Shown piece by piece: positions 32,567-40,744 of a DNA stretch of 64,000 bases (within the stretch, counting starts at the first letter, position 1; each line of letters begins with the position of its first letter). A program made the translations under genes and the position numbers. The stretch lies in NCBI GenBank assembly GCA_963725155.1, contig CAVRXU010000005.1, positions 744,001 through 808,000 of the forward strand. The letters run 5' to 3'. A model generated the notes under the pieces. It was not told the DNA's origin and did no database searches. It was given only the letters and a program-made list of their open reading frames with translations. Source of the stretch: DATDAH01 sp963725155 (GTDB taxonomy: Bacteria > Actinomycetota > Acidimicrobiia > Acidimicrobiales > DATDAH01).

Positions 32567-33021
32567 GATCCCTCCCGGCAGTCCGCCAGCCCCGCCAGCC
32601 CGTCCCGGTAGGGATCGACGACCTCCTGCTGCCCGGCCCGGACCACGACCGAGGGTCGATCGGAGCGCCATGGCACCCCGACCATCGGGACCCTGACGCT
32701 GAGCTCGAACCGGCTGGGGATGCACCGGCCGAAGCCCGCGGTGGCCTGGCGGAGCTCGATGGTGGCCGCCGACCTCCCCGAGCGTTCGACCGCTTCGGCC
32801 GCGGCCCGGCGGGCGGCCCCCATGGCGTCGTCCCGCTCGTTGGACTCGACATAGGCGCGGGTCGCCTCCCGGGCCGCCGCCGTGGCCGCGAACTTGGCGT
32901 CGACCACCGCCCAGGTGTGGGCGATGAGCAGGATCCCCACGACGAGCACGACCAGGCCGAAGGGGACCGCCTCGATCCCGGCCACCTGGCCGGCGTCGCC
33001 TTGGAGACGGCGGCCGGTCAT
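32563..33021 (-). CDS. TadE-like protein
   Basis: This 152-residue protein has an N-terminal GDAGQVAGIEAVPFGLVVLVVG helix after a short basic segment, then EATRAYVESNERDDAMGAAR and a beta-rich C-terminus with two cysteines (one in GFGRCIPSRF and one near the end, DCREG). It fits the TadE pseudopilin class. ATG 33021 is the start that overlaps the neighbouring stop by four bases. Its role would be in assembly or in initiation of Flp pili. Confidence 0.7.
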   Translation of the reverse strand: MTGRRLQGDAGQVAGIEAVPFGLVVLVVGILLIAHTWAVVDAKFAATAAAREATRAYVESNERDDAMGAARRAAAEAVERSGRSAATIELRQATAGFGRCIPSRFELSVRVPMVGVPWRSDRPSVVVRAGQQEVVDPYRDGLAGLADCREGS

Positions 33022-33371
33022 CTCAGGCGCTCCCAGCGCGCCGATGCGCCGCGCCGGATGTCGCCGGCGAGCCCGGGTAGGGGCGGCGAAGGCACGATGA
33101 TCTCGACCGTCGGACCGTCCGCCGTCGTGGACCATCGAACCCGGGCCGCCGGCCCGAGCAGGCGGTGGACCCGGCGATCCGCCCGTGCCCGGGCCGCCTC
33201 GACGTCAGGGCCGGCCTCGGCGACTCGGTGGACGGCGTCGTCGGCCACCGCGGCCACCACGCTGGTCCGGTGCAGGCGAGCGACCACTTGCACGGTGCCG
33301 AGGAGCATGGTCAGCGCCACGGTGAGGCCGATGGCCGCGCTCAGGGTGCCGGTCCCCCAGTCGGAGGTCAG
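33018..33371 (-). CDS. TadE/Rv3654c-like small membrane-anchored protein, start uncertain
   Basis: This protein of about 117 residues has a hydrophobic helix near its start (TLSAAIGLTVALTMLLGTVQVV), a helical stretch SVVAAVADDAVHRVAEAG and a short beta-like tail. It resembles the small TadE-like proteins that follow Flp pilin genes in actinobacterial Tad loci. No ATG is close to the domain start. A CTG at 33371 overlaps the preceding stop, a GTG inside the helix is also possible, and upstream ATGs lie in the neighbouring gene. The end overlaps the next gene by four bases. Confidence 0.6.
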   Translation of the reverse strand: MTSDWGTGTLSAAIGLTVALTMLLGTVQVVARLHRTSVVAAVADDAVHRVAEAGPDVEAARARADRRVHRLLGPAARVRWSTTADGPTVEIIVPSPPLPGLAGDIRRGASARWERLR

Positions 33372-33556
33372 CCTCCGATCTGGGTGATCTGCTCGTTGGT
33401 CTGGGCTTCGGCGTTGGCCCAGATCTGCTGGAAGCCGACCCACATGAGGGCGCCGAGGAAGGCCACGATGAGTACGGCGATGGCGGCCGAGATCACCCCC
33501 TCGCCTCGGTCGCCACTGGCGCGGCATCGAGTCGTCGGCCGATGGGTTCGGGGCAT
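33368..33556 (-). CDS. Small Flp pilin-like protein
   Basis: This 62-residue protein has a basic N-terminus, a GDRGEGVISAAIAVLIVAFL core helix and a polar tail (NAEAQTNEQITQIGG). Size and layout are those of Flp-type pilins and Tad small pseudopilins. A prepilin-peptidase site would be near G-E-G-V, although the classical Glu+5 is not obvious. An AGGAGG ribosome site lies eight bases before ATG 33556, the strongest in the operon. That fits the high expression expected of a major subunit. Confidence 0.65.
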   Translation of the reverse strand: MPRTHRPTTRCRASGDRGEGVISAAIAVLIVAFLGALMWVGFQQIWANAEAQTNEQITQIGG

Positions 33557-33578
33557 GGTGCATCCTCCTGGTTTGGGG

Positions 33579-34466
33579 TCAGGCGCCGGCGAAGAGCCGG
33601 AGCGCGTCGAGGAACGGGACGAGGAGGAGCAGCGAGCCCGGCAGCAGGGTGGCGACAGTGACCGGTATCCAGACCTGTTGGGAGCGACGCTCCAGCTCGG
33701 CCAACAGCTCACGGTGGGCATCGGCTCGGATGGTCGCCGCCTCCTGGTCCACGAGCCGATCGAGGTCCGTCGCCTCCCGGGCGAGGGTGAGCACCGACAC
33801 GAGGTGGGTGACGCCGACGGTTGGCCGCAGGTCGGCCCATTCCCGGAGGGCGTCGCGCTCGTCGATGCCTTGTTGGATACGGCGGGTGACTCGACGGAGG
33901 TCGGCGGCGCCGGGACCTCGGCCCCGTTCGCCGATCCGGTTGATGGCGGCTGACACCGACCGACCCGAGGCCAGGAGCATGGCCAACTGCTCGGCCAGGA
34001 CCGGGAGCTCCCGCACCACCTGGCGGGTCTGGGCCCGGTCTGTCATGGCCAATGCCTGCTCGTGCGCCGCGAACACGGCCACGGGTGTCGCCAGGACCAG
34101 CATGCCGGCGACGCGGGGATCCAGGCCGATCGGCAAGGCGTCGAAGACCACGCCGGACATTCCGAGGGCCAGGACGGCATGGCTGAGCTGGCGGAAGCGG
34201 AAGGCGGCGGGGTCGAGGCGATGGTGCACCCGGCGCAGCCGTCGTTCGAGCGGCTCGGTCGAGCGCAGCAGACGCCCGAGGCGTTCACCGACGACGAGCC
34301 CGACCGTAGCCAGCCGGCCGGTCCCTGCCCCGGGACCGTCTTGGGGCCCCAGGACCAGGTAGGGACGGATCCGGGTGGCCAGCGTGGGTCGACGAACGAT
34401 CCCGAGCGAAGACAACAGCAGGCCGGTGCCCGTCCACAGCAGGAGGCCGACGACCATCACGCTCAT
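33579..34466 (-). CDS. tadC: Type II secretion F-domain protein TadC
   Basis: This 295-residue inner-membrane platform protein has membrane segments near the N-terminus, a T2SSF domain with LPVLAEQLAMLLASGRSV, DALREWADL and LTLAREATDLDRLVDQEA, and a final pair of helices. It works with TadB beneath the pilus. It overlaps the stop of tadB by four bases (ATGA) and is separated by 22 bases from the pilin-like gene. Confidence 0.85.
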   Translation of the reverse strand: MSVMVVGLLLWTGTGLLLSSLGIVRRPTLATRIRPYLVLGPQDGPGAGTGRLATVGLVVGERLGRLLRSTEPLERRLRRVHHRLDPAAFRFRQLSHAVLALGMSGVVFDALPIGLDPRVAGMLVLATPVAVFAAHEQALAMTDRAQTRQVVRELPVLAEQLAMLLASGRSVSAAINRIGERGRGPGAADLRRVTRRIQQGIDERDALREWADLRPTVGVTHLVSVLTLAREATDLDRLVDQEAATIRADAHRELLAELERRSQQVWIPVTVATLLPGSLLLLVPFLDALRLFAGA

Positions 34467-35275
34467 CGCCCGAAGACGCGGGGTTCGTCGGGCAGCCGGA
34501 GGAGGTGGCCGGCCCAGAGCCAGCAGGCGGCGACCATGGCCACTGCCATGACGGCGACGGCCTGAGCCTCGGGCGACGCGAACGCGGCGCGACCGGTGCC
34601 CACGGCCTGACCGGCCACCGCCATGCCGAGGGGGACCACCACGACGAACCGACGAGCGAAGCGGGCCCCGGCGAGCTTGGCCACGGCCAGGTCACGGGTG
34701 GCCAGGTCCCGTCGGCGGTCGTCAGCCAGACGGGCCAGGCGGCGCCCGATGTCGGCCCCGCCCAACTCGTGGGCCACGAGCAGCGTCTCGCACACGGCGT
34801 CCGTCGACGCCTCCGCCAGGTGGCCGGCCAGTACTCCGAGGCTCCGATCGAAGTCAGCCGACACCCGCCAGGCCTGCTGGGTCGCCCGGAAGGCCTCGCC
34901 GGCAGGGTCGGGCACCCGGCGTCCGGCTTCGAGGAGCGCCCGTGGGAGTGAGCGACCACCGCTCGTGGTCAGGACCCGAAGCTCTTCCAGGAGGTTGGGC
35001 CACAGGCGGCGGGCCTGGTCGCGGCGGGCGCTGTCGACCGAGCGGCGGCCCACGACGGCGCAGCCGGCGGCCATGCTTCCGGCGACCAGGGCGGCGGGCC
35101 CACCGACGGCGACAGTACCGAGGACCGTGCCGAGCGCGGCGGCCCCGACGGGGAGCGCCAGGCGCGGGAGTCGCGCCCTGAGTCGCGCTCTGGCATCGGC
35201 ATTTCGGGGAGCGGGACGGGACCACAGGAGGTGGACGCCGAGAGCGGCGAGCGCACCCCAGGCCAGTCCGGTCAC
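34463..35275 (-). CDS. tadB: Type II secretion F-domain protein TadB
   Basis: This 270-residue platform protein has N-terminal helices and the T2SSF domain with LWPNLLEELRVLTTSGGRSL and AGHLAEASTDAVCETLLVAH, followed by two C-terminal helices. It is the TadB partner of TadC. The GTG start at 35275 overlaps the tadA stop (GTGA). Confidence 0.85.
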   Translation of the reverse strand: MTGLAWGALAALGVHLLWSRPAPRNADARARLRARLPRLALPVGAAALGTVLGTVAVGGPAALVAGSMAAGCAVVGRRSVDSARRDQARRLWPNLLEELRVLTTSGGRSLPRALLEAGRRVPDPAGEAFRATQQAWRVSADFDRSLGVLAGHLAEASTDAVCETLLVAHELGGADIGRRLARLADDRRRDLATRDLAVAKLAGARFARRFVVVVPLGMAVAGQAVGTGRAAFASPEAQAVAVMAVAMVAACWLWAGHLLRLPDEPRVFGR

Positions 35276-36558
35276 GGCGGGTCACCCCGGTCGGCCAGGA
35301 GCCGACTCAAGTCGACGCCCTGGGCAGCCAGGCGCCCCGTGAGGCGGTCGGGAACAAGGCCCGTCCACTGCAGCGGACGATCGAGTCGTGACCGGGAGAG
35401 CACCGGGGTCGTCGTGAAGCGTCCGGCGTCCCCGGTGGCGACATCCTCCACCGCGACCACCTCGGTGACCCTCGGCCCCTGGGCGCCGCGATGGCAGTGC
35501 ACGACCACGTCGATGGTCTCGGCCACGAGGGTGGTCAGGATCCCTGGCCCGAGGTTGGTGGCCTCGTCGGCCAGCTGACAGATGAAGCGGAGGCGGGACA
35601 GGGCCTGGGCCGCCGACCCGGCGTGGACGGTCGTGTACCCGGTCACCCCGGACGACAGAGTCAGCAGCAGGGGTAGGGCTTCGCGGTCCCGGACCTCGCC
35701 GACGACCGCGACGTCCGGAGCCATGCGCAGGAACGCCGCGACCAGCCGGCGGAGGCCGATCTCGGGACGATCAGGCCGAGGGCCGCGGGTCTGCATCCCG
35801 GCGACGTTGGCCAACGGCACATCGGCCTCGAAGACCTCTTCGGCGATCACGACCCGGCTCCGGGGGTCCAGCTCGGCGAGGCAACAGGACAGCAGCGTCG
35901 TCTTGCCCGCCCCGGGGCGCCCGGAGACGACGGTGGAGGCACCGGACTCGACGAAGACGGTCAGTAGGTCGGCCGTGGCCCGGTCGACCATCCCTGTGCC
36001 CACGAGGTCGGCGAGACGCCGGTAGGCGACGCCGGTGAACCTGCGGATGTTGACCATCGTGTGGCCGCCGCGACTGAGGTCCCGGTGGACGACGTGGAGG
36101 CGGGCCCCGTCCTCGAGCTGGGCGTCCTGGAGACCGAGGGTGGGGTCGAGCTTGCGGTGGGCGCCGGTGGCGTCGTCGAGGATGCGGCTCAGGACCCGCA
36201 GCACGTGGTCGTCGTCGTGGAAGACCTCGTCGTGGGGACCGTCGGGGCCGCGGTGACGCTTTACGAACAGGGCGTCAGGAGCGTTGACCATGATCTCCCA
36301 CACGTCGTCGTCGGCCAGGAGGGGACCCAGAGGGCCGTAGCCGACGAGGTTGCGCAGGGCCCGCTCGACCACGTCGTCGTCCAGGGGTACCGGGCGACGG
36401 CCGTCCCGGTGCTCGGCGTTCCAGGCGTCGACGGCCTCGACCACGAGGCGCTGGAGGTGAGCCGGGCCCTCAGGGCGGTTGAGGTCGAGGGCCAATCCGT
36501 CAGCCCGCTCCTGGGCCAGCCGCTCGATGTCGGCGAGGGGCGAGGAGGCCACGGTCAT
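35272..36558 (-). CDS. tadA: Tad/CpaF secretion ATPase
   Basis: This 428-residue hexameric ATPase powers Flp pilus assembly. It has an N-terminal helical part with LVGYGPLGPLLADDDVWEIM, Walker A SGRPGAGKTTLL, Asp box and Walker B-type region RMAPDVAVVGEVRDREA, and the His box GYTTVHAGSA. These are the TadA/CpaF hallmarks. ATG 36558 was chosen because it starts the domain and overlaps the tadZ stop. Confidence 0.93.
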   Translation of the reverse strand: MTVASSPLADIERLAQERADGLALDLNRPEGPAHLQRLVVEAVDAWNAEHRDGRRPVPLDDDVVERALRNLVGYGPLGPLLADDDVWEIMVNAPDALFVKRHRGPDGPHDEVFHDDDHVLRVLSRILDDATGAHRKLDPTLGLQDAQLEDGARLHVVHRDLSRGGHTMVNIRRFTGVAYRRLADLVGTGMVDRATADLLTVFVESGASTVVSGRPGAGKTTLLSCCLAELDPRSRVVIAEEVFEADVPLANVAGMQTRGPRPDRPEIGLRRLVAAFLRMAPDVAVVGEVRDREALPLLLTLSSGVTGYTTVHAGSAAQALSRLRFICQLADEATNLGPGILTTLVAETIDVVVHCHRGAQGPRVTEVVAVEDVATGDAGRFTTTPVLSRSRLDRPLQWTGLVPDRLTGRLAAQGVDLSRLLADRGDPP

Positions 36559-37721
36559 CCGGTGGTCCCGACGGCGTGGCCGACCCGGCGGACGAATCGA
36601 GCGGGAAGGGGCCTGGCCTCGCGGACGCACGCCTCGACGCCCCGGTCGTGGGCTAGGCAGGCGGGGTCGCGCCATGGCCCACCGTCTGCTTCGGTCAGGA
36701 GGGCGTCCATCGTGCGGCGGGCCAGGGCTTGGCGGGCCGCGCTGCTCGGAGCGTCATTGAGGACGGGCTGCAGGCGGTCGTGGTCGATCCCGTGCCTGGT
36801 CAGGTCGACGAGCGTGCGGACCAGCCGATGGACACCAGTCGTCGTCCACCGACCCACCACGACGACAACCGCGGCGACGGGCAGCGTCGCTCGGGCGAGG
36901 GCGTTGCGCTCTTCGAGGTCGAGTGAGCCGCTCTCGGCGCGACCGTCGAGATCGGAAGGGACGTCTGCCACCACGAGTGGATGGCTCCGCCGCAGGACCT
37001 CGACGACGTGATCAGCGACGACAGTGGTCAACGCCGTCCACTCCTGGCGACGGCGGAGGCCGCAGAGGAGGTCGTACCCAGCAACCAGATCCGCCGTCGG
37101 CGGCAGCAGGTCGGCCGGTGGCGCGTGGCGGAGGGCCTCGGCCAGTTCGAAGACGCCGTCGTGGCCGGGCGGGACGCCATGGCGGAGGTGTTGGTCGGCG
37201 TCGAGCGCGAGATCGGCCAGGAGGGTGCGGCCCTGTCGGGTGTGGTGGGCGGCCAGGGCCTGGGCCACGGTCGACGCGCCGACGCCCGGCGGCCCGGTCA
37301 CCGCGACCAACTGTCCGAGGGGCTGCGGATCGGCGGCCGGCTCGGGCCCGGGCGGACGGCCCGGTCGCCGTCGGGCCTGGCTGTGCAAGATCGCCGCCAG
37401 TGCGTCGGGGTCGAAGTCGGCGGCCAGGATCGCATCCGGCTCGAGTCGGTCACGCGCCGTGTCGAGACCGGGACCGTCGACCACGGCCAAGGCAGCCCCG
37501 GCCCGACGGACCGCATCCGCCAGCACCCGGTCGACGCCGGGTAGCCCGGCCTCGACGATGGCCAGGTCGACGGTCGCGGTGGCGAGCAGGGCGCGGAGCT
37601 CCTCGGCGGACACGCAGGTGGTGGTGTCCAGGGGGAGCGTCGCCCCCGAACCCCACCGGGCGATGGCGCGGGGCCAGGCCGGGCCGGGCCGTCCCAGGGT
37701 GGCCACGCGGTGGCGCATCAC
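36555..37721 (-). CDS. tadZ: TadZ/CpaE-like P-loop localisation protein
   Basis: This 388-residue protein has an N-terminal receiver-like region without clear phosphorylation residues and a MinD/ParA-type ATPase domain with the deviant Walker A VTGPPGVGASTVAQAL. The usual Lys of K-G-G-x-G-K is absent, as in TadZ. It would direct the Tad complex to its cell position. GTG 37721 or ATG 37718 is the start; the GTG gives the usual four-base overlap with the gene before it. Confidence 0.8.
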   Translation of the reverse strand: MMRHRVATLGRPGPAWPRAIARWGSGATLPLDTTTCVSAEELRALLATATVDLAIVEAGLPGVDRVLADAVRRAGAALAVVDGPGLDTARDRLEPDAILAADFDPDALAAILHSQARRRPGRPPGPEPAADPQPLGQLVAVTGPPGVGASTVAQALAAHHTRQGRTLLADLALDADQHLRHGVPPGHDGVFELAEALRHAPPADLLPPTADLVAGYDLLCGLRRRQEWTALTTVVADHVVEVLRRSHPLVVADVPSDLDGRAESGSLDLEERNALARATLPVAAVVVVVGRWTTTGVHRLVRTLVDLTRHGIDHDRLQPVLNDAPSSAARQALARRTMDALLTEADGGPWRDPACLAHDRGVEACVREARPLPARFVRRVGHAVGTTG

Positions 37722-38365
37722 GTGGCCGTCCCCACGGGTGCCCGGACGACGGTCAGCTGGCCCTCGTCGACAGCCTCGACGAGCCCGAGCACCTCGTCCG
37801 GAGCCTGGAGCCGGACGGTCAGCAGCAGCCGCCCGGTCTCGGTCAGCAGACCGTCTGTCTCGGTCCGGGTCTCGATGACGACCGCGCCGGCGGCCACCTG
37901 GCGGGTGCCGCCTCCCGGGAAGGTGGCGACGAGGTCGACGCGCTCGCCCGATCGAACACTGCCGCCGAGCGCCCGGTCGGTCGTGATGGCGAACGAGAGG
38001 TCGGCGCCCTCGGCCGGGGAGGTGCCGGCGGGCAGCACCTGGCTGAGCAGCAGGGGCTCACCGGGGGCCAGAGGCGCCAGGATGACGGCGCCGTCCAGCA
38101 CAGCCGTGGCCGTGAACGCCCGACTCGCCACTGTCGACGGAAGGTCGGCCGGTACCAAGTCGAGGTCCGAGGTGTCCAAGACGGCCCCCGGCGCCAGCGG
38201 GCGGGCGGCCACGACGTAGCTGGTGCTCGGGGGCCGGTCGGCGTGGGCATAGGCCTGGCTCACGCCGAGCAACGCGACGGTCACCAGCAGGCCACCGATG
38301 GCGGCCCGCAGGGTCAGGGCCGGTCGGGCCAGCAGGGAAGAGAAGGAAAGGCCATGTCCTGCCAT
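37718..38365 (-). CDS. cpaB: CpaB/RcpC-like SAF-domain Flp pilus assembly protein
   Basis: This 215-residue protein, the first gene of the Tad operon, has one N-terminal membrane helix (LRAAIGGLLVTVALLGVSQA) and an SAF domain (YVVAARPLAPGAVLDTSDL) plus an RcpC-type beta domain. It is thought to sit in the cell envelope and help pilus passage. Its ATG 38365 is followed upstream by the 158-base divergent promoter region. Confidence 0.8.
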   Translation of the reverse strand: MAGHGLSFSSLLARPALTLRAAIGGLLVTVALLGVSQAYAHADRPPSTSYVVAARPLAPGAVLDTSDLDLVPADLPSTVASRAFTATAVLDGAVILAPLAPGEPLLLSQVLPAGTSPAEGADLSFAITTDRALGGSVRSGERVDLVATFPGGGTRQVAAGAVVIETRTETDGLLTETGRLLLTVRLQAPDEVLGLVEAVDEGQLTVVRAPVGTAT

Positions 38366-38510
38366 TGGAAGGCAGCTTACGTACTCAGAGGCTGCGTTTC
38401 AAGTGGTCTCATGTTGTTTGGATGGTGTCACGCCATCGTCGTGTCCCGATGGTTCTCGACTCCTCCCGGTCGTCCTCAGGGGTATCCGCGTTCTTGTCAC
38501 ACCCTCCGGC

Positions 38511-38516
38511 TAGCGT
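38511..38516 (+). promoter_or_regulatory. -10 element of HTH gene (leaderless)
   Basis: TAGCGT ends seven bases before ATG 38524, and TTGTCA (38494-38499) lies 11 bases upstream of it. The mRNA likely begins at the start codon. Confidence 0.5.
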
Positions 38517-38523
38517 CGCTCCC

Positions 38524-38772
38524 ATGGCATCCGAGATCGAGTGGCTGAGCACCGCCGAGGCGGCGGGTCGCCTCGGCATCACCCCCCGCACCCTCTACCG
38601 GTTCCTCGACGAAGGCCAGCTCCCGGGCTACCGCTTCGGGCGGGTCATCCGACTCCAGGCCACCGACGTCGAGGCCTTCATCGAGCACAGCCGGATCGAG
38701 CCCGGCACCCTCGAGCACCTCTACCCGGATCCCTCGCCGAGGGCGGCGGCGACCGCTGACGACGACGCGTAG
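38524..38772 (+). CDS. Excisionase-type HTH DNA-binding protein
   Basis: This 82-residue protein has one MerR/excisionase-like helix-turn-helix (WLSTAEAAGRLGITPRTLYR) followed by FLDEGQLPGYRFGRVIRLQA, the layout of HTH_17 (BldC-like) proteins. Such small proteins in actinobacteria are often chromosomal regulators rather than phage excisionases. It is divergent from the Flp/Tad operon and may control it (inference). Its last 52 bases overlap the opposite-strand gene at 38721. Confidence 0.82.
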   Translation: MASEIEWLSTAEAAGRLGITPRTLYRFLDEGQLPGYRFGRVIRLQATDVEAFIEHSRIEPGTLEHLYPDPSPRAAATADDDA

Positions 38773-39239
38773 AGCGGCCCGGCCGGCCCGTCCCTCGCCA
38801 GGGTGACGATCGCGGACCCCACCGCTGTCACCGTGCCCGTGTGCGCCGCCCCGTCGGTCATCACCAGGGTGACGGTCTCGCCCACCCGGCGGGACAGCGC
38901 CTCGAGGAAGGTCTGGGCCACCCGATCGGGCCCGGGGCCGTCGTGGGGGCCGGCCCCCTCCACGCTCAGCACCGCCGAGAGCCGGAGGTAGCGCCATCGG
39001 CCGCGGTCGGCAAGGCGGACGTGGTCCGGGCCCAGCTCGGTCACCGAGCCGTGGTGGGGACCACCCTCCGTCTCCAGGCGCACCGCCGAGCCGCCGGTCG
39101 CCAGGCGCTCGAGGGTCGAGCTCAGGGTCGCCTCCTCGGCGCCCAGCTGGTCCCAGTCGCTCCGGCGGGAACGGGCGTCGGCCGCCTGGGTCAAGCGGAC
39201 GGCGCGGGCCAGGTCCTCGGGATCGGACGAGTCGGTCAC
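38721..39239 (-). CDS. Hypothetical protein, Sm/KOW-like beta regions
   Basis: I do not recognise this 172-residue protein. It starts at GTG 39239. Residues 1-50 are helical and acidic. Then two short beta modules follow (VRLETEGGPHHGSVTELG; VTLVMTDGAAHTGTVTAVGS), which resemble Sm/LSM-like repeats. There is no signal peptide. A -10-like TACGTT lies eight bases upstream, so it may be leaderless. The 3' end overlaps the HTH gene by 52 bases. Confidence 0.6.
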   Translation of the reverse strand: MTDSSDPEDLARAVRLTQAADARSRRSDWDQLGAEEATLSSTLERLATGGSAVRLETEGGPHHGSVTELGPDHVRLADRGRWRYLRLSAVLSVEGAGPHDGPGPDRVAQTFLEALSRRVGETVTLVMTDGAAHTGTVTAVGSAIVTLARDGPAGPLYASSSAVAAALGEGSG

Positions 39240-39304
39240 CGAACGGCAACGTAGATCTCCCCGGGGCGCCCCGTCAGGGGACGGTACGCTCGCCCGGACT
39301 GCGA

Positions 39305-40264
39305 ATGCCCTCGTCCCCCGTGAAGATCAACGTCCCCGGCAACCACCTGATGGTCGGCCTCCTCGGCCAGCGCGATGAACTGCTGCGCCTCATCGAGGCT
39401 GCGTTCTCCGACACCGACATACGCGTCCGGGGCAACGAGATCACCGTCGAGGGCGAGGAGACCGAGGCGGTGGCCCGGCTCTTCGAGGAGCTGGTCATCC
39501 TCGTGCAGCGGGGCCACGCCCTCGAACCGGCCGAAGTGGTGCGCACCATCGAGATGATCCGGGCCGACGAGCGGCCGTCGGAGGTCCTCACCGCCGAGGT
39601 CCTCCGGGGCTTCCAGGGCCGGACCGTCCGCCCCAAGTCCAGCGGCCAGAAGCGCTACGTGGACGCCATCGCCGACAACATCATCACCATCGGGATCGGC
39701 CCGGCCGGCACCGGCAAGTCCTGGCTGGCCGTCGCCACCGCGGTGCAGGCGTTGCAGGCCAAGGAGGTCGAGCGCATCATCCTGACCCGGCCCGCGGTCG
39801 AGGCGGGCGAGCGTCTGGGCTTCCTGCCCGGCGACCTCATGGCCAAGATCGACCCCTACCTGCGGCCTCTCTACGACGCCCTGTTCGACATGGTCGGGGC
39901 CGAGGGCGCCGAGCGCCTCATCGAGCGGGGCACGGTCGAGGTGGCACCGCTGGCCTTCATGCGGGGGCGCACGCTCAACGGCAGCTTCATCATCCTGGAC
40001 GAGGCCCAGAACACCTCGCCCGAGCAGATGAAGATGTTCCTGACCCGCATCGGCTTCGGGTCGAAGGCCGTCATCACCGGCGACACCACCCAGGTCGACG
40101 TCCAGCACGGCCGCTCCGGGCTCGAGGGCCTAGAGGAGATCCTGACCGACATCGACGGGCTGGCCTTCATCCGCCTCGGCTCCAAGGACGTGGTCCGGCA
40201 CCGCATCGTGCAGGACATCGTGGACGCTTATGACAAGGCGTCCCTGAACCGGCCGTCCTCGTGA
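39305..40264 (+). CDS. phoH: PhoH-like ATPase
   Basis: This 319-residue P-loop ATPase is probably an RNA-processing helicase-type enzyme (family knowledge). It has an N-terminal KH-like region (VPGNHLMVGLLGQRDELLRL), Walker A GPAGTGKSWLAV, Walker B SFIILDEAQNTSP and GDTTQVDVQHGRSGL, all diagnostic. It is co-transcribed with ybeY, corC and era, a common bacterial order. It is divergent from the hypothetical gene at 38721. Confidence 0.93.
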   Translation: MPSSPVKINVPGNHLMVGLLGQRDELLRLIEAAFSDTDIRVRGNEITVEGEETEAVARLFEELVILVQRGHALEPAEVVRTIEMIRADERPSEVLTAEVLRGFQGRTVRPKSSGQKRYVDAIADNIITIGIGPAGTGKSWLAVATAVQALQAKEVERIILTRPAVEAGERLGFLPGDLMAKIDPYLRPLYDALFDMVGAEGAERLIERGTVEVAPLAFMRGRTLNGSFIILDEAQNTSPEQMKMFLTRIGFGSKAVITGDTTQVDVQHGRSGLEGLEEILTDIDGLAFIRLGSKDVVRHRIVQDIVDAYDKASLNRPSS

Positions 40265-40704
40265 GTGCCGTGGCGGCGCCGGTGGTCGTGGCGCGCGACG
40301 ACCAGGCTGACGAGCCGGTCGACGTCGGCCGTTGGGCCGGCCTCGCCTCCGCCGTCCTCGCCGCCGAGGGCGAGGCGGGGGAGCTGAACCTGCTCTTCGT
40401 CGACGAGGCGGCCATGGCCGCCCTCAACCAGGACCACATGGGCCACGAGGGCCCCACCGACGTCCTGTCCTTCCCCATCGACGGCCCGGGGGCCGGCCCC
40501 GACGGCCTGCTCGGGGATGTCGTCGTCTGCCCCGCGGTGGCCCGCCGCAACGCCCCCGGCCATGCTGGGACCTACGAGGACGAAGTGGCGTTGCTCGTCG
40601 TCCACGGGGTGCTCCACGTCCTGGGCCACGACCACGCCGACGCCGCCGAGGCCGCGCGGATGCGCGAACGCGAGGTCACCCACCTGGAACGGTTCGGTCG
40701 ATGA
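40261..40704 (+). CDS. ybeY: Endoribonuclease YbeY (rRNA maturation factor)
   Basis: This 147-residue metal-dependent protein acts in 16S rRNA 3' maturation. The zinc motif is HGVLHVLGHDH (H-x3-H-x5-H). Before it GPTDVLSFPID and LGDVVVCPAVARR are typical of the family. The GTG start overlaps the phoH stop (GTGA). Confidence 0.93.
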   Translation: MSAVAAPVVVARDDQADEPVDVGRWAGLASAVLAAEGEAGELNLLFVDEAAMAALNQDHMGHEGPTDVLSFPIDGPGAGPDGLLGDVVVCPAVARRNAPGHAGTYEDEVALLVVHGVLHVLGHDHADAAEAARMREREVTHLERFGR

Positions 40705-40744
40705 GCCGGGACGGCGACCCCCCGAGTCCCGGAGCACTGCCGGC

